Assembly: GCF_027706845.1 (NCBI RefSeq)
Contig: NZ_JAQGCZ010000018.1
Coordinates: 1-64,000 of the forward strand
DNA from: Mycolicibacterium sp. BiH015
GTDB taxonomy: Bacteria; Actinomycetota; Actinomycetes; Mycobacteriales; Mycobacteriaceae
Length of the DNA stretch: 64,000 nt
Reading direction: 5' to 3'
Shown here: one piece after another, positions 51,821 to 60,573 of the stretch
Layout of the letters: each line of letters opens with the position of its first letter
How positions within the stretch are numbered: the stretch's first letter is position 1
Notes under the pieces: model-generated
Told to the model about the DNA's origin: nothing
What the model saw: the letters and a program-made list of their open reading frames with translations, nothing else
Database searches by the model: none
Made by a program: the position numbers and the translations under genes

Positions 51821-52717
51821 GTGACCTCCACGTTCTCCCCCTCACCCGTGCCCGCTCCGCCGCCCGCGCTGCCACCCCCTCCGCTGTCTCCCGGTGGCCG
51901 AAGCGCATTCCGGGTGCTGCTCATCATCGCCGCCACCGCGCTGGTGATCGCCGTCGTGGTGGCGCTGGGCGCGGCCGCGGTCGGGGTCAGCACGTTCCGG
52001 GTTGTCAAGGACTCGATGCCGCTGCCGAACTCGCTCACCTCGGTGACCGTCGACACGGGGTCGGTACCCGCCGCCGTGCGTATCACCACCGACCGTGAGG
52101 TCCGGGAACCTCGGGTGGACATGCGCATGGTGAATTCCACCAGGGCAGGCTCCCACCCGCTGGCGGTCACCGCTGACGGCACCGCAGCGAGGGTGACCAT
52201 CGACGGCGAAGCCTCGGAATTTCTGCGATGGGGCAGGGCCGGCGAGATCACCGTGGTGTTGCCGCCCGAGCTGGCCCGCCGAGTCTCGGTGACCACCCAG
52301 CAGGAAATGGGCGTTCTGTTCGCGCAGGCCGACATCGACCAGCTGACGGCGCGAACGGTCGAGGGGGCCGTCGTTCTCAGCGGCTCGGCCCGACGAGTCG
52401 AGATCAGTAGCGAGCACGGCGACGTCACCACGCGAGAGCCCATCGCGGTGACCGAGTCATTCCGTGCGGCCACCACCACCGGCGACGTCAGCGTCGACTT
52501 CGTCGAACCACCGCAGACCGTCGATGCCACAACCGAACACGGCGACGTCGTGATCTCACTACCGCCGCCGGGGCCCTACTTCGTCGACGCCACGACGGCA
52601 ACGCCTGGCAACTCGGCGGTCATCGAGGTGCCCCAGACAAGGGATAGCAAGAATGCCGCAGCGGTGATCGCGGGCCGGACCGAAACCGGCGATGTCGTCG
52701 TCACCGAGTTGGGCTGA
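51821..52717 (+). CDS. membrane-anchored DUF4097-like beta-helix protein
   Basis: 298 residues, GTG 51821 with AAAGGA upstream. A Pro-rich cytoplasmic N-terminus (to about 27) is followed by one membrane helix (about 30-57) and an outer domain. The outer domain contains the repeated short strand pattern of DUF4097 adhesin-like folds: ISSEHGDVTT, AATTTGDVSVDF, ATTEHGDVVISL, GRTETGDVVVTEL. Such proteins often accompany envelope-stress two-component systems; here it ends that operon. Confidence 0.82.
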   Translation: MTSTFSPSPVPAPPPALPPPPLSPGGRSAFRVLLIIAATALVIAVVVALGAAAVGVSTFRVVKDSMPLPNSLTSVTVDTGSVPAAVRITTDREVREPRVDMRMVNSTRAGSHPLAVTADGTAARVTIDGEASEFLRWGRAGEITVVLPPELARRVSVTTQQEMGVLFAQADIDQLTARTVEGAVVLSGSARRVEISSEHGDVTTREPIAVTESFRAATTTGDVSVDFVEPPQTVDATTEHGDVVISLPPPGPYFVDATTATPGNSAVIEVPQTRDSKNAAAVIAGRTETGDVVVTELG

Positions 52718-52726
52718 CACACCCGC

Positions 52727-52789
52727 CGCCGAAACTGCATTCCGCGCGCACATTTCGCCGAAAGGTGCGCACGGAATGCAGTTTCGGCG
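52727..52789. repeat. 63-nt intergenic inverted repeat, copy 2
   Basis: 25-nt arms (52727-52751 and 52765-52789) pair with a single mismatch around a 13-nt loop. The left arm begins CGCCGAAACTGCATTCC and the right ends GGAATGCAGTTTCGGCG. It fills the gap between two convergent genes, 9 nt after one stop and 2 nt from the other. It is a strong bidirectional terminator candidate. Confidence 0.85.
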
Positions 52790-52791
52790 AG

Positions 52792-54138
52792 TTATGCGTC
52801 GAGGATTCGGTCGGCTTCCCGCAATCCACTGAGGTAGGCCCCGTGCACGGTGGCGAAGTACTCGGGATCGGTCGCCTCACCGGCGAAGCCGAGCCGTTCG
52901 CCGACAGGCTCGGCCAGCGCCGCCTGATCGTCGGGACTCGACCCCACGGCCAGGAAGCTGTAGGAGCCGCGGGCGAACGGGTCGGCGGCCCAGCGGGTCA
53001 CGAGGAAGCCCGCCGGCTGGGGCGCCCGCAATGCTGAGACGAGTTGAGCCACCGACTCCTCGTCCGAATCCGCCTCGCGGGCAAGAGCATTCGCTCCCCC
53101 ACGCAAACCGATCAGCACCGGCGCATCGGCGAACCGCATCCCGTCGACCAGATCCGACGCCGGCTGATCCGCACCGGCGAGGCTGATCATGTCGGTTCGC
53201 GCACCGAACTGCTCGATCCAGAAGGGCTCGTCGAAGTTGAGCACCACCTTGTCCAGCACACCGAAACCCAGCCGTCGGATCGCGTCGACTTTGGCCGCCG
53301 GCAGCGGGGGGTCGAACACGATGGTGCCCGCTTTCAACACACCCAGCGGGACGGTGACGATCACGCGGTCACCCTCGAAGCTCCCCTGCATCGTTTCGAC
53401 CGTGACTCCCGAATCGCCGTAGGCGATCCTGGTCACCTCGGCGCCCAGCGTGATCGTCAGATCTCGGGCGACGTGGTCGACGATCTGCCGGTATCCGCCG
53501 GGCAGGATCAGATCACCGCCACCGAATTCGCCTTCGTTACCGAACCAGCGCAACGACAGTTGGTCGGGGTCGGCGGCGTACTCGGCACCGATCGCCCCAG
53601 CCACGATCCATTGCATCAGCGGGTCGTCGAAGTCTGCGCCGGTCCGGGCCAGCCCATCGGCCAGCGACGCATCGGGGGCTGCCGTCGCGGTCATACCGTC
53701 GACGTCGTCGAGTATCCGCAACCACTCCTGGCCTGCAGCGTCAACCGATGCCGGATCGACCACGGCCCCGTCCTGAAGAACGACGGTGTCGTCGAAGTCG
53801 GTCTCGACGGTGCGCGCTCCGACCTGCTCGGCGAGCTCTGTCAGCGGGTTGCCTTCGGGGCCGTGAATCCACGCGCCGCCCAGGTCGATCGGCAGTCCGA
53901 GCGAGGTGTCCGTCCACGTGCGTCCGCCGATCCGTCGACGAGCTTCGAGCACGGTGACCCTCACCCCGGCGTCCGCCAGACGCCGCGCGGCGCTCAGCCC
54001 CGAAATCCCGGCGCCCACCACCAGGACATGCCGGTTGGACGTATCGCCCCTACCGCCCTCACCACAGGACGCGAGCAGGGGTGCGGCGGCCACCGCGCCG
54101 AGTCCCAGCGCGAACTGCCGCCGCGTCATGGGGATCAT
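52792..54138 (-). CDS. FAD-dependent amine oxidase, Tat-exported lipoprotein type
   Basis: 448 residues from ATG 54138 (MIPMTRRQFALGLGAV). The N-terminus has a twin Arg and then LLASCGEGG, a lipobox, so it is probably exported by Tat and anchored outside. FAD motif VLVVGAGISGLSAARRLADAG at about 37-57, GGRTWTDTSLGLPIDLGGAWIH next, and the C-terminal GFAGEATDPEYFATVHGAYLSG that covers the flavin. This is the monoamine/polyamine oxidase family. It overlaps the preceding stop by one base. Confidence 0.9.
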   Translation of the reverse strand: MIPMTRRQFALGLGAVAAAPLLASCGEGGRGDTSNRHVLVVGAGISGLSAARRLADAGVRVTVLEARRRIGGRTWTDTSLGLPIDLGGAWIHGPEGNPLTELAEQVGARTVETDFDDTVVLQDGAVVDPASVDAAGQEWLRILDDVDGMTATAAPDASLADGLARTGADFDDPLMQWIVAGAIGAEYAADPDQLSLRWFGNEGEFGGGDLILPGGYRQIVDHVARDLTITLGAEVTRIAYGDSGVTVETMQGSFEGDRVIVTVPLGVLKAGTIVFDPPLPAAKVDAIRRLGFGVLDKVVLNFDEPFWIEQFGARTDMISLAGADQPASDLVDGMRFADAPVLIGLRGGANALAREADSDEESVAQLVSALRAPQPAGFLVTRWAADPFARGSYSFLAVGSSPDDQAALAEPVGERLGFAGEATDPEYFATVHGAYLSGLREADRILDA

Positions 54139-55157
54139 CAATCCGCGCCGGCCAAGGTGGCGATGATGTCGGCCGCCGAACCGGTCCTCGCTTTCCGGAA
54201 GCCGGTTCCCGCCCACACATTCACCGCATGCGGATCGCCGGCACGCACCGATGCCGCTCGCACCGGGCTCGTCATGTAGTGCACCTCGGGGTAGCCAAAC
54301 GGAGCGTCGGTTTCATGCTCGACGATGAACCGGTTGCGCAGACCGCGCGCGTACCGACCGGAAAACGCCCGGGTGACAACGGTTTCGGTGAACTGGGGAT
54401 CCTGGAGCGCGCCGCGGTGGACGGGGCTGCTCCCCGCCTCGTCGGCCAGCAGGAACGCCGTTCCCAGTTGCGCAGCCACCGCTCCGGCCCGCCGGACACG
54501 GCTGACATCGCCGGCGGTCATCAACCCACCGGCGGCGACGACCGGCAGGTCCAGATTGGCGGTGAGCGCAGCGAGCAGATCGTCCAACGGCTCCTCCGAC
54601 GGCTGCGCGGTGGCGTCGAAGGTGCCGCGATGTCCCCCCGCCGAGGGACCCTGCGCAACAAGGATGTCGACGCCGACGTCCGCTGCGGCCTGCGCCTCGG
54701 ACAGCGTGGTGACGGTGGCTGCGGTCGCGACGCCGGCCGCGCTGAGGCGGCGTCGCTCGTCGGCGCTGGGCAGGCCGAAGGTGAAAGAGACCACCGCAGG
54801 CCGCAGGTCGATGAGAACGTCGAGCTTGCCGGCCCAGTCGTCGTCATCGAAGCGTGGTGCGCCCAGACTCACCCCGTAGTGCCGGGCTTCTGATTCCAGC
54901 GTCGCGGCGTATGCCGTGATTGCGTCCGGTGTGGCCGCACTTGGTTGGGGCACAAAGAGGTTCGCCCCAACGGGTGCCGAGGTGAGCTTCTGCGCGGCGA
55001 GCAGTCGCTCAGCGAACGCGTCCGCGGTGAGGTACCCGGCTGCGACGAAACCAAGCCCGCCGGCGTTCGACACCGCCGCGGCGAGCTCGGGTGTCGACGG
55101 CCCGCCGGCCATCGGGGCCGCGAGCAGCGGTGTGCTGAGTTCGCGCAGGTCGAACAT
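54138..55157 (-). CDS. nitronate monooxygenase / 2-nitropropane dioxygenase-like FMN protein
   Basis: 339 residues; I prefer ATG 55157, with AAAGG 6 nt before it, to the GTG three bases earlier. TIM-barrel with LLAAPMAGGPSTPELAAAVSNAGGLGFVAAGY at the N-terminus, the FMN/His motif VAQGPSAGGHRGTF (His near 176) and VVAAGGLMTAGDVSRVRRAGAVAAQLGTAFL phosphate site. It oxidises nitronates such as the toxin propionate-3-nitronate in characterised members. Translationally coupled to the amine oxidase. Confidence 0.9.
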   Translation of the reverse strand: MFDLRELSTPLLAAPMAGGPSTPELAAAVSNAGGLGFVAAGYLTADAFAERLLAAQKLTSAPVGANLFVPQPSAATPDAITAYAATLESEARHYGVSLGAPRFDDDDWAGKLDVLIDLRPAVVSFTFGLPSADERRRLSAAGVATAATVTTLSEAQAAADVGVDILVAQGPSAGGHRGTFDATAQPSEEPLDDLLAALTANLDLPVVAAGGLMTAGDVSRVRRAGAVAAQLGTAFLLADEAGSSPVHRGALQDPQFTETVVTRAFSGRYARGLRNRFIVEHETDAPFGYPEVHYMTSPVRAASVRAGDPHAVNVWAGTGFRKARTGSAADIIATLAGAD

Positions 55158-55233
55158 CACGTGCCTTTCGTATCATGATCGACGCCGAATTCTCGCTGGA
55201 ACGGCAGCCGTCGCCGGTTCTATTCTCGAAGGA

Positions 55234-55617
55234 ATGGTCACCCTCAACCACACCATCGTGGCGGCCCGGGACAAGACGGAGTCGGCGACCTTTCTCGCCG
55301 AGCTGTTCGGCCTGCCGAGTCCCACGCCGTTCGGTCACTTCCTGGTCGTCCCCATCGGAGACGTCAGCCTCGACTATGCCGAGGTGGGTCCGGACGCACC
55401 GATACCGCCGCAGCACTATGCGTTCCTGGTCTCCGAGGACGAGTTCGACGCCATCTACCGCAAGATCCGCGAACGGGGACTGCAGCACTGGGCCGATCCG
55501 AGGGGAGCGAGGCCGGGCGAGATCAATCACAACGACGGCGGCCGCGGCGTGTACTTCCAGGATCCCGGCGGGCACTACCTGGAGATCCTGACCCGCCCGT
55601 ACGGATCCGGGCCCTAG
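55234..55617 (+). CDS. VOC-family (glyoxalase-like) protein
   Basis: 127 residues from ATG 55234, with GAAGGA just before it. Typical VOC fold: metal His in LNHTIVAARDKTESATFLAELFGL, a second His in PPQHYAFLVSEDEFDAIYRKI, and the closing GRGVYFQDPGGHYLEILTRPYG with the Glu ligand. No cysteine or substrate motif identifies a reaction. It converges with the Rrf2 gene with a 4-nt overlap. Confidence 0.86.
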   Translation: MVTLNHTIVAARDKTESATFLAELFGLPSPTPFGHFLVVPIGDVSLDYAEVGPDAPIPPQHYAFLVSEDEFDAIYRKIRERGLQHWADPRGARPGEINHNDGGRGVYFQDPGGHYLEILTRPYGSGP

Positions 55618-56090
55618 CTGATCGAGTGACCGCGCGCGTCTTCTTGCCTGCGGTAGTCATCGGCCATGGCGCGGACGTGACCGGGCAGCACACCCGACGC
55701 GACGTCGGCGAGGCTCGTCTCCTCCAGTACCGAGCGCATGCTCGCTCGCAGGGCCCGCCACACGTCGGTCAGCGCGGCGGTCGGGCCGGAGTACGGAAGA
55801 TCGCCGAGACCGATGTCGCGCACACTGGCCAGCGGGCCGTCGATGCAGCGCAGCACGTCGGCGACGCTGATGTCAGCCGCGGGCCGGGCCAGTTCGTAGC
55901 CACCCTCGCGGCCACGGTGACTGCGAACCAGCCGGTCGGTGCGTAGGTCGGAGAGGATGTCGACAAGGAACTGCGGCGGTATGCCCTGAGCTTTGGCGAG
56001 GTCATCGGTCTTGACCAGCGCGCCGTCGACCACCGTCGCCAGCTGGACCATCGCGCGGACGGCGTACTCCGCCTTCGCCGACATCCGCAT
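55614..56090 (-). CDS. Rrf2-family transcriptional regulator without Fe-S cysteines
   Basis: 158 residues. The winged helix is MSAKAEYAVRAMVQLA...KAQGIPPQFLVDILSDLRTDRLVRSHRGREGGYELA, as in IscR and CymR. The three cysteines that hold the Fe-S cluster in IscR-type members are missing: only one Cys is present, in VLRCIDGPLA. This matches cluster-free regulators such as CymR of sulfur metabolism, and the gene lies near cysNC-cysD, as Rv1287 does in M. tuberculosis. A role in controlling the cys genes is therefore likely but inferred. Confidence 0.9.
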   Translation of the reverse strand: MRMSAKAEYAVRAMVQLATVVDGALVKTDDLAKAQGIPPQFLVDILSDLRTDRLVRSHRGREGGYELARPAADISVADVLRCIDGPLASVRDIGLGDLPYSGPTAALTDVWRALRASMRSVLEETSLADVASGVLPGHVRAMADDYRRQEDARGHSIS

Positions 56091-56209
56091 GGGGCAACCC
56101 TAGTCGGACGACGTCTTGGATGGGTGTCCGGTCGCGGGCACGCCGAAATCCACCTTGTGCGGCAGAAGTGCGAGAGAACGCCTGCACAAGGCGGATATCG
56201 AGGGCAAGC

Positions 56210-56809
56210 TCAGTCGGGGATGTCGCTCCCGTTCGGGACTACGACGGCGAACAGGTCGGCGACCGCGGCGAGGCTCGCCGTGTGCAACGCCTGAGCGGGC
56301 ACCGAGGCGCCGTCGACACCCGGCAGTGTGCGCGTCGCGGTCGCTGCCGCAACCACCGTCGGCGCGTAACCGAGGTTGAACGCGCCGCGCGCCGTCGAAT
56401 TCACGCACATGTGCGTCATGAAGCCGGCCAGAACCAGGTTGGACGCCTCGAACGACTTGAGGATGTCGTCGAGATCGGTCTGCACGAACGAGTTCGGGTA
56501 GTTCTTGACGACGACGGATTCGCCGTTGCGTGGCGCGACCCGGTCGACGATCGCGCCGCTCTCACCCTCGATGTCGTAGAGCGATCCCGGTCCGTCGTCG
56601 TGCTGGATGTGCACGACGGGAACGCCTGCCGTCCTGGCCCTGTCGAGCAGTGCGGCGGCTTCGTCGAGCGCAGGCTCAACGCCGTCGAGTTGCATCACGC
56701 CTCGGGTGTAGGTGTTCTGACAATCGATCAGCACCAGCACAGAGTCTGCAAGGCTCGCCGGGGCAAGGGGCAGTCCTGCCAGCGCACGCAGGGTTTGAGG
56801 TTCAGACAC
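56210..56809 (-). CDS. isochorismatase-like cysteine hydrolase
   Basis: 199 residues from GTG 56809 (MSEPQTLRALAGLPLAP). The catalytic triad of the family is visible: Asp in LVLIDCQNTYTRG, Lys in VVVKNYPNSFVQTDL, Cys in GFMTHMCVNSTARGA with the usual cis-peptide. It probably hydrolyses an amide or a related small molecule. Its position between cysQ and the Rrf2 gene is not seen in M. tuberculosis, so a link with sulfur metabolism is uncertain. It is separated from cysQ by an inverted repeat. Confidence 0.87.
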   Translation of the reverse strand: MSEPQTLRALAGLPLAPASLADSVLVLIDCQNTYTRGVMQLDGVEPALDEAAALLDRARTAGVPVVHIQHDDGPGSLYDIEGESGAIVDRVAPRNGESVVVKNYPNSFVQTDLDDILKSFEASNLVLAGFMTHMCVNSTARGAFNLGYAPTVVAAATATRTLPGVDGASVPAQALHTASLAAVADLFAVVVPNGSDIPD

Positions 56810-56850
56810 CCGTCGCAGCCTACTGGCGGCCGTTCTGCGCGTCAGGCCCC

Positions 56851-56913
56851 CGACGGAATTGCGTTCCAGCAGAAATAGTGCGAGTGCGGGCCTGCTGGAA
56901 TGCCATTCCGGCG
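56851..56913. repeat. 63-nt intergenic inverted repeat, copy 3
   Basis: Arms CGACGGAATTGCGTTCCAGC and GCTGGAATGCCATTCCGGCG, each extended by one A/T pair (56851-56871, 56893-56913), have three mismatches over 21 nt. The loop shares GAGTGCGGG and flanks with copy 4. It starts 9 nt beyond the cysQ stop on the minus strand. Confidence 0.75.
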
Positions 56914-56922
56914 GGAAGAAAG

Positions 56923-57654
56923 TCAGCCCGCCGTGACCGCCAGCACCGCGTCGGCAAGTTCCGGGCGGCACACGATCAGGTCAGGCAGCTTCGAGTCGCG
57001 CTGGTTGTAGACCAACGGGGTTCCGTCGAGACGGGATGTGAACAGACCGGCTGCGCGCGCGACGGCAACCGGCGCGGCGGAATCCCATTCATACTGGCCA
57101 CCGGCGTGCACGTAGACATCCGATAGTCCCTGCACCACCGATGCGACTTTCGCTCCGGCCGAACCCATTTCGACAAGCGTGCCGCCCAGCGCGTCCCTGA
57201 CCTCCAGCGCGATCGCCGGCGGACGGGTACGCGACACCACCACCCGCGGTGCGTCCGGACCGGCGGGAGGTGCGACGACGGTGGGGGTCGCGAGCGTGAC
57301 GCCTTGCGCGGGCAATGCGACAGCGCCGGCGACCAGCTCGCCCGCCTCCCAGAGCGCGACGTGCACGGCCCAGTCGGTCCGCCCCGGTTCGGAGAACTCC
57401 CGCGTCCCGTCGAGAGGGTCGACGATCCACACCCGGCGCGCCGACAGCCGCACCGGGTCGTCGACACCTTCCTCCGACAGCACGGCGTCATCCGGCCGCT
57501 CCGTGGCCAGCGCGGCCATCAAGAAGTCGTGGGAACGCTTGTCCCCCGCGGCTTTCCGCTCCTCGACGGTCGCCTGGGCGAGCTCGGCGCGAACGTCGAG
57601 CAGCAGCGCGCCCGCATCGGTGGCCAGCCGTCCCGCCAGTTCATGATCGGTCAT
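56923..57654 (-). CDS. cysQ: 3'(2'),5'-bisphosphate nucleotidase CysQ
   Basis: 243 residues, inositol monophosphatase superfamily. Mg-binding motifs: SEEGVDD (Glu-Glu) at about 60-66 and WIVDPLDGTREF at about 76-87, with the C-terminal YEWDSAAPVAVARAAG. CysQ removes the 3'-phosphate from PAP, the by-product of sulfation and PAPS reduction. In M. tuberculosis cysQ is far from cysDN; here it follows cysNC by 28 nt, so sulfate activation and PAP clearance would be coexpressed. Confidence 0.92.
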   Translation of the reverse strand: MTDHELAGRLATDAGALLLDVRAELAQATVEERKAAGDKRSHDFLMAALATERPDDAVLSEEGVDDPVRLSARRVWIVDPLDGTREFSEPGRTDWAVHVALWEAGELVAGAVALPAQGVTLATPTVVAPPAGPDAPRVVVSRTRPPAIALEVRDALGGTLVEMGSAGAKVASVVQGLSDVYVHAGGQYEWDSAAPVAVARAAGLFTSRLDGTPLVYNQRDSKLPDLIVCRPELADAVLAVTAG

Positions 57655-57682
57655 GATCGTCTGCTCTTCGCGTAGGCGCTCA

Positions 57683-59539
57683 TCATTCGGCGCGGCTTTC
57701 CAGCAGCGCGATCACAGCTTCGGCATGCTCGTCAGGCGTGCGATCCGGCGTCAACCGCAGGTCCGGGTTCTTCGGCCGCTGGTACGGGCTGTCGATCCCG
57801 GTGAAGTGGGTGATCTCGCCAGCTCGGGCTTTGGCGTATAGCCCCTTGGGATCCCGGCGCTCGCAGTCTTCCAGTGGTGTGTCGCAAAAGACCTCGAAAA
57901 AGTCCAGACCCTGCTCGGTGGCCACCTTCCGCGCCAGCGCCCGATGCTCGGTGAGCGGACTGATCGCGGGCACCAGCACCACCTGACCGGAATCGGCGAG
58001 GATGGCGGCGACGTGGGCCAGCCGGCGCTGATTCTCGGCGCGGTCAGCCATCGAGAAACCGAGGTCGGCGTTGAGACCGTGCCGCAAGTTGTCTCCGTCG
58101 AGAACGTAAGCAGGGATCCCCTTTTCGAGCAGCTTCTGCTCGACGAGCACCGCCACGGACGATTTGCCCGAACCCGACAGGCCGGTGAACCACACCGTGC
58201 GGCCCTTGGTGAGCCGGTCCTCCGGCTTGCACAGCGATTCGTGGCGAACCGTGTTCGGTGTCGACGTCCGCCCTGCCACATGGGGCAGGATCATGCCCGC
58301 CGCGACCGTGCCGTTGGTGTTGGGATCGATCAGGATGAAAGAGCCGGTCGCCGAGTTGCGGCTGTACTCGTCGAGCAGCAGCGGAACCTGACTGCGTAGC
58401 GAGATGCGGCCCAGCTCATTGAGTTTCAGCGCAGTCGCCGTCTTGTCGCGATGCAGGGTATTGACGTCCAGGCGGTAGTCGAGGCCGGTGACCTTGACCC
58501 TCGTCGTGCGGGTGGTGTGCTTGATGACGTAGTCCCGGCCCGGCTCGAGCGAATCGGCGTCGGCCATCCAGCACACCGTCGCATCGAAGTCCTGCGCGAC
58601 ACGGGGTTGGTTGTTCGGCCGGGCGATCATGTCGCCGCGGGAGATGTCGATGTCGTCGGCCAGGCTGACCGACACTGCCATCGGTGGGAACGCTTCGCTG
58701 ACCGGGCCACCCGGACCCTCGATCTCGGTGATCCGCGACGTCTTGCCGGTGGGCAGCACGACGACCTCGTCACCCGGACGCATCACGCCACTGGCGACGG
58801 TGCCCGCGTAGCTGCGGTGGTCGGCGTGCTCGCGGGTCTGCGGCCGGATGACGTACTGGACCGGGAAGCGGACGTCGGTGAGATTGCGGTCGCCGGCGAT
58901 ATACACCTCCTCGAGGTGTGCGAGCAGCGACGGCCCCTCGTACCAGGGCGTGACATCCGACTTGGTGACCACGTTGTCGCCGTTGAGTGCCGAGAGCGGA
59001 ATGGTGGTGACGTCGTGGACGTCGAGGCGCGCGGCGAAATCATGAAAGTCGTCCCGGATCTTCTCGAAACGCTCCCTGTCCCAGTCGATCAGGTCCATCT
59101 TGTTGACGGCGAGCACGATGTGCTGGATGCCGAGCAGCGAGGCGAGGAACGCATGCCGGCGGGATTGCTCCAGTAGTCCGTGCCGGGCGTCGACGAGCAC
59201 GATCGCCAGCTGCGCGGTCGACGTGCCGGTGACCATGTTGCGGGTGTACTGGATGTGGCCCGGGGTGTCGGCGATGATGAATTTCCGCTTGGCCGTGGCG
59301 AAGTAGCGGTAGGCGACGTCGATCGTGATGCCCTGCTCGCGCTCGGCGCGCAACCCGTCGGTGACCAGCGCCAGGTCCGTGTAGTCGTTTCCACGTTCCT
59401 TGGAGGTGCGCTCGACGGCGGCAAGCTGATCCTCCATGACCGCCTTGGAGTCGTACAGCAACCGGCCGATCAGGGTGGACTTTCCGTCGTCGACCGAACC
59501 CGCGGTCGCGATACGCAGAAGTGTGGTGGACGAACCCAT
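57683..59539 (-). CDS. cysN: bifunctional sulfate adenylyltransferase GTPase subunit / APS kinase CysNC
   Basis: 618 residues from ATG 59539 (MGSSTTLLRIATAGSVDDG). GTPase part: G1 GSVDDGKST, switch DTPGH, NKMD, followed by two beta-barrel domains to about 430. APS kinase part: P-loop GLSGSGKSS at about 450, LDGDNLRHGLNADLGFS, and DPKGLYAKARAGEI. With CysD it makes APS, and the kinase half makes PAPS. An alternative ATG at 59575 would read through a short repeat and is less likely. Confidence 0.97.
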   Translation of the reverse strand: MGSSTTLLRIATAGSVDDGKSTLIGRLLYDSKAVMEDQLAAVERTSKERGNDYTDLALVTDGLRAEREQGITIDVAYRYFATAKRKFIIADTPGHIQYTRNMVTGTSTAQLAIVLVDARHGLLEQSRRHAFLASLLGIQHIVLAVNKMDLIDWDRERFEKIRDDFHDFAARLDVHDVTTIPLSALNGDNVVTKSDVTPWYEGPSLLAHLEEVYIAGDRNLTDVRFPVQYVIRPQTREHADHRSYAGTVASGVMRPGDEVVVLPTGKTSRITEIEGPGGPVSEAFPPMAVSVSLADDIDISRGDMIARPNNQPRVAQDFDATVCWMADADSLEPGRDYVIKHTTRTTRVKVTGLDYRLDVNTLHRDKTATALKLNELGRISLRSQVPLLLDEYSRNSATGSFILIDPNTNGTVAAGMILPHVAGRTSTPNTVRHESLCKPEDRLTKGRTVWFTGLSGSGKSSVAVLVEQKLLEKGIPAYVLDGDNLRHGLNADLGFSMADRAENQRRLAHVAAILADSGQVVLVPAISPLTEHRALARKVATEQGLDFFEVFCDTPLEDCERRDPKGLYAKARAGEITHFTGIDSPYQRPKNPDLRLTPDRTPDEHAEAVIALLESRAE

Positions 59540-59543
59540 GTCA

Positions 59544-59596
59544 AATATCCCGTCGCTTCGCTCGCCCCGGCTCAATATCCCGTCGCTTCGCTCGCC
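59544..59596. repeat. two tandem 23-nt repeats (30-nt period) between cysD and cysN
   Basis: AATATCCCGTCGCTTCGCTC (extended by GCC) occurs at 59544-59566 and again at 59574-59596. The 62-nt gap between cysD and cysN is made almost wholly of these copies. The CysD 3' end just beyond has a faintly similar sequence, so the copies may come from local duplication. Confidence 0.8.
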
Positions 59597-59601
59597 TCAT
59601 G

Positions 59602-60534
59602 TCAGAAATACCCCTCGCGCTTGCGGTCTTCCATGCCTGCCTCCGAGATGCGGTCGTCGGCGCGGGTGGCCCCGCGCTCGGTGAGCCGCGAGATCGCGGT
59701 CTCGGCGATCACCTCGGAAACCGTTGCCGCCGTGGACTCCACGCAACCGGTGCATGTCACGTCGCCGACGGTGCGGAAGCGCACCGTCTTCTCGACGATT
59801 TTCTCGTCCCTGCGCGGCTGCAGGTACTTGTGCACCGCGAGCAGCATGCCGTCGCGCTCGAAGACCTGACGCTGATGGGCGTAATAGATCGAAGGCAGCT
59901 TGATCTTCTCGGCGCCGATATAGGACCAGATGTCGAACTCGGTCCAGTTCGACAGCGGGAACGCCCTGATGTGCTCCCCCTTGCGGTGCCTGCCGTTGTA
60001 CAGGTTCCACAGCTCGGGGCGTTGGTTCTTCGGGTCCCACTGTCCGAACTCGTCGCGGAAGCTGAACACCCGCTCCTTGGCGCGCGCCTTCTCCTCGTCA
60101 CGCCGGGCGCCACCGAAGGCGGCGTCGAACTTGTTCTCACGGATCGCCCGCAGCAGCGTGAAGGTCTGCATCGGGTTGCGCGACGGGATGGTCTCGACCA
60201 CCCGCCCGGCGTCGATGTCGTCCTGCACCTTGGCGACCACGAGGCGCACACCCGACTCCGCGACGAGCTCGTCGCGTGCCTGCAGCACCTCCTCGAAGTT
60301 GTGGCCGGTGTCGACATGCATCACCGGGAACGGCAGCCGGCCCGGCCGGAACGCCTTGAGGGCAAGGTGAAGCATCACGATGGAATCCTTGCCGCCGGAG
60401 AACAGCAGCACCGGCCGCTCGAACTCGGCGGCCACCTCCCTGATGATGTGGATCGCCTCGGCCTCCAGCGCGCGTAGGTGGCTCAGTTCGTAGCGGCCCG
60501 CATTCTGGGTGAGCTCATCGGTCGCGGTCATCAT
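59602..60534 (-). CDS. cysD: sulfate adenylyltransferase subunit 2
   Basis: 310 residues. N-type ATP pyrophosphatase: PP-loop VLLFSGGKDSIVMLHL at about 44-59, then HVDTGHNFEEV, FGGARRDEEKARAKERVFSFRDEFGQWDPKNQRPELW and the C-terminal KREGYF shared by CysD proteins. It forms the ATP sulfurylase with CysN. Two adjacent ATG codons (60534, 60531) follow a GGGGA. The promoter region upstream holds a palindrome. Confidence 0.97.
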   Translation of the reverse strand: MMTATDELTQNAGRYELSHLRALEAEAIHIIREVAAEFERPVLLFSGGKDSIVMLHLALKAFRPGRLPFPVMHVDTGHNFEEVLQARDELVAESGVRLVVAKVQDDIDAGRVVETIPSRNPMQTFTLLRAIRENKFDAAFGGARRDEEKARAKERVFSFRDEFGQWDPKNQRPELWNLYNGRHRKGEHIRAFPLSNWTEFDIWSYIGAEKIKLPSIYYAHQRQVFERDGMLLAVHKYLQPRRDEKIVEKTVRFRTVGDVTCTGCVESTAATVSEVIAETAISRLTERGATRADDRISEAGMEDRKREGYF

Positions 60535-60555
60535 TCCCCGTAAAGTTGGTAGATT

Positions 60556-60573
60556 TGACCATATTTATGGTCA
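60556..60573. promoter_or_regulatory. palindrome upstream of cysD, candidate sulfur-regulator site
   Basis: Perfect inverted repeat TGACCATA-TT-TATGGTCA (18 bp), 22 nt before the cysD start and within the first obvious AT-rich stretch of the 126-nt gap. A degenerate further copy (TAACCAGATATGA) follows. The dyad size suits an Rrf2-type dimer, and such a regulator is encoded nearby at 55614-56090. Confidence 0.6.

Noticed and set aside
55614..56090. Fe-S-sensing IscR-type regulator
   Set aside because: The required three-cysteine cluster is absent, so it is called a cluster-free Rrf2 protein.
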